A DNA stretch of 64,000 nt from Patella vulgata (taxonomy: Eukaryota > Mollusca > Gastropoda > Patellidae), in contig NC_065881.2 in NCBI RefSeq assembly GCF_932274485.2, positions 75,580,702 to 75,644,701 on the forward strand. Direction: 5' to 3'. Positions 61,072-64,000 of the stretch are shown here, piece by piece. Position numbers and translations under genes: made by a program. Position 1 is the first letter of the stretch; the number at the start of each line of letters is the position of its first letter. A model generated the notes under the pieces. That model was not told the origin of the DNA. It ran no database searches and saw only the letters and a program-made list of their open reading frames with translations.

Positions 61072-61326
61072 CAGAGATAGAAATTGGGTTTAAAGTCCAC
61101 TTGACAAAAAAATAGGTAATTTCAGGACTAACATATGGTTAGATTTTATTTTAATAATTCACAGGCCTGTAGGGGTCTTTAACAGTGGGGCCAATACAGA
61201 GGACCCGAAAAACCCACAAGGTTGGACAGGCCTACTCCTTGTCACAACAATTACGCCACTCGACTCCATGACAGACCTTATGATCTTGAGCACATGCATT
61301 AAACCATTCACCTACCAAACCCCCCT
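61072..61326 (-). mobile_element. SINE-1, diverged full-length copy
   Basis: GAAATTGGGTTTAAAGTCCA through TTCACCTACCAAACCCCCCT. Several short deletions; box B is lost. Confidence 0.8.
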
Positions 61327-61864
61327 ATACATTCTAGTTCAATTAGAAGCAGTGTTATTGTGTCCCAAGGTCTCAACCAATGACATTGCTTATAATCTGC
61401 TTAGCCTGAGCAGAAAATGAGACGGACAGACTGACAATCCAAATCTAACAGTCCCCTGCTTTCAACTGTACGTAAATATTCCTCTTCATATCGAACAACC
61501 TATAAATTCCGATTTTCAACACTACACAAAAAATGTAACAGCATTAGATAGATCAACAAGGAGATTGCATTAAAAAAATTAGTATCATAAAAGTATCCAA
61601 TATCATCTTATAAAAACTTCAAGATGAATTTCCCTAAGGCTTAGTGGTATTAGAAATATCAGATTTCATCAGTTATTTGAGATATTTGATTTTTACTGGT
61701 AGAATATAGTCCAAGGAATAATTAAAATAACATAAAAAGGTTACTACTCAGTAAATATATCTCAAGGGGGGGGGGGGGAATATAACTGTCTGTAGATCAC
61801 AGAACACTTGGTGCCACTTTCTATAGTTATACTTGCATCATATTCATTAACACTTGTATTCATC

Positions 61865-62180
61865 TGACTCTTATTATTTTACACATAACAGCTATACTGT
61901 ATTTATTGTGTTTTAAGGTTATATTTTTTACACATAACAGCTCTAAGTTTTACCGCATTTATTGTTTTTTAAGGTTAAAATTTTATACAGATTAAAATTT
62001 TACTGCATTTATTATGTTTTCTGGTTATAATTTAACACAGCTATAAGGTTTCCTGCATTTAATGTATTTTAAGGTTATATTTTTATACATTAAGTTTTAC
62101 TGTATTTATTGTGTTAAGGTTATATTTTTACACATACGTAACAGCTATAAATTTAACTGTATTTATTGTGAAGCTTGTAT
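61865..62180. repeat. ~55-60 bp minisatellite
   Basis: Five diverged units with ACACATAACAGCTATAA, TTTTACTGTATTTATTGTG and TTTTAAGGTTATATTTTT. Confidence 0.8.
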
Positions 62181-62184
62181 TATT

Positions 62185-64000
62185 GAAATTCTAATTTCAC
62201 GGCATGAAAATTTCCTGATAGGAAAAATCTTCAATGGGTCAATTACATTTTCAATTATTCAAGATTGGCAATTATAATTGGGCAGCAGTGAATATTCGAC
62301 ATCAATAATCGACGCCATGTGATATGATGTCACATGTCGAATGCATGTGAACTTACAAAGGTCAGTCATCTTACAAGAGTTAGAAGGCTTTCACATTACC
62401 TCTGTGTAAAAGAGTGAAAACTTCATACTAGTTAGTTTATTTATGATTTACATGTACAGATACTAATGAACACAAGTCCTAATTTATACAACGGAGAAGT
62501 CATCAGATCATACCTTTAAATGCAATGAAGTATTTTGCTTCAGACGGAATCCTCATAACATATACAGAAAGTCTAGTTAAAGAGAAATCTCATATCCGAT
62601 CTTTGCGAGTTATATATTCATTTATTCTAGATTACAGATGTGAGTCGGAATCGTATAATCATGTTACATTTGTACACCATATCAAGCCCATAGAGGTTCA
62701 GAATATTCTACATAAAGATTGGCAGACATAAAACGTCTCAAGATTCGTAAAGATATTATACTAAATATTCCATGATTCCGGAGAAATATACTATGATTGA
62801 CAGTTTAAAGCATTCCTAATCTGATTTCATCATCTATGGACACTCTTAATTTCATTTCATTTCCCTTGTCATTCCAATTTCTACTTGAATTATGTTTTTA
62901 TGTCAATTGTTATGGGACATATTCCTATAATAAAAGCTAGTCAACTGTATGTATAAAGGCACTACGGGTTTTTGTCGATAAACCCAATAAATATTACTTT
63001 ATGCAATCAGCTCTTACAATCGCTCTGACAACTCAGAAGTAATCAGTCTATTTTCAGTCTACTGTTTGATATGCAGAAAGCTTGATTAAGTAACGAGTCT
63101 TTGTGAATCTATCCCTTGTATTCATTTCCCGTCGTTAATAATTCCTCTCTAGGGATGACATATAACCCTGATTTTTATGGACACGTCAATAAACAGCGAT
63201 CACGTTATTGCCGAGCCAGTGTTAATTTCATATGGCAAATTTCATCAGTGGACACTTAATACGGTCAATGACGGCAGGCAAATTATCTTAGGTGCAATCA
63301 TATTAACAGTACTCTAGGACATAAGAAATTTGAGGAAAGCCTTGAGTTCTAGAATGGATTAAATGATATACACTAGAATGGATTAAATGATATACATATA
63401 CCAGTAATACCATTTTATGAAAAACTGTATAATAAAACAGTACATCAAATGTCTTTAATGACAGCTCAGCCCCAACCTGGCTATACTGCACCAAAGATAC
63501 TTTATCAGAATTCAATACTGCATTATGTGACCTACACTACAATCTTAAGCAAGATAAATGAATTTAAAAATTGTATCGTATTCCATTAAAAGAATGAGAA
63601 GAAAATCCTTTCATCGAACAAACCTTTCACTGTAATGCTTAAATCACAACACAATCACATAAGTGGTTGAATTTTATGTGTTGTTTTTAGACATGTAAAT
63701 CATCAAATATCTTTCTAACACAATTCTTTCCTATTCTATTCGTCTGTGGTCATAATTCACCTTAATGTCATGTGTCAATTTGACCCACGCCATTTCGCTA
63801 ACAAAAGCAATTCCAAATGACTAGAAAGTGGTTCTTACAAACCTCAAATTAAATCAACTATCCTACACTTGAATTCGAAAAATGAATTAAATCAAGAATA
63901 GTTAGAAGCGTTTCCAATTTTTACAGTTCAATCAAGGAACGAAATTGAATGTGTTCTTGAAATATTGATGAATTTGTTTTTAACTAACTCATAAACCTCT
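62185..64000. other. No gene recognised; small overlapping hairpins at 62294-62342
   Basis: ATTCGACAT/ATGTCGAAT and CATGTGA/TCACATG are mutually exclusive short stems. The rest is AT-rich. Confidence 0.45.

Noticed and set aside
6965-61326. tRNA genes suggested by box A and box B motifs
   Set aside because: The motifs belong to SINE heads with flanking duplications and tails. No cloverleaf with an acceptor stem can be drawn.
62490-62560. Possible minus-strand exon ending AAAG before GTATGATC
   Set aside because: The peptide (RIPSEAKYFIAFK) does not convincingly match CEP78, and no good acceptor fits.
1-64000. CRISPR array, phage, retroviral or large virus-like element
   Set aside because: The tandem repeats lack spacer structure with constant direct repeats. 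No capsid, envelope, integrase or LTR pair was recognised.

Overview
This 64 kb window is AT-rich animal DNA, probably from a mollusc and most likely a bivalve. It is mainly intron and repeat sequence. The only host gene I can recognise is CEP78, a centrosomal leucine-rich-repeat protein, on the minus strand. Three of its internal exons are present (23289-23463, 13920-14033, 7936-8000). Their splice phases agree and they read as one continuous peptide of 117 residues. The first coding exons and the C-terminal exons were not found. The bivalve guess rests on repeat style: one element with tandem repeats and a terminal hairpin resembles the oyster pearl/DINE-like class, and there are two abundant tRNA-derived SINE families. 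No single marker proves the species group.

Layout. 1-7.9 kb: a foldback palindrome, a pearl-like element with a tandem array (1711-3532), a 37-40 bp minisatellite, a TTAA-flanked MITE, and two SINEs inserted next to each other. 7.9-23.5 kb: the three CEP78 exons with introns of 5.9 and 9.3 kb. The first of these introns carries an L2/CR1-like LINE remnant with a 420 bp insertion, plus SINE fragments. The second holds a four-level nest: a Tc1 transposon with two nonsense codons, inside a 40 bp minisatellite, inside a 4.6 kb element with ~495 bp inverted termini, inside a TTAA MITE. 23.5-64 kb: no host exon recognised. It holds minisatellites, a hAT-like element splitting a second pearl-like element, a PIF/Harbinger relic that still encodes part of a transposase-like N-terminus, and many SINEs and MITEs.

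The most striking pattern is the dominance of elements flanked by TTAA. I see four MITE families (called A, B, C and D here) and the large 4.6 kb element. In two places, two MITEs abut and share a single TTAA. The second pattern is orientation: essentially every copy of the two main SINE families has its tRNA-like head on the minus strand, the sense strand of CEP78. I found no cellular tRNA, rRNA, CRISPR or viral operon, and no intact mobile-element protein.
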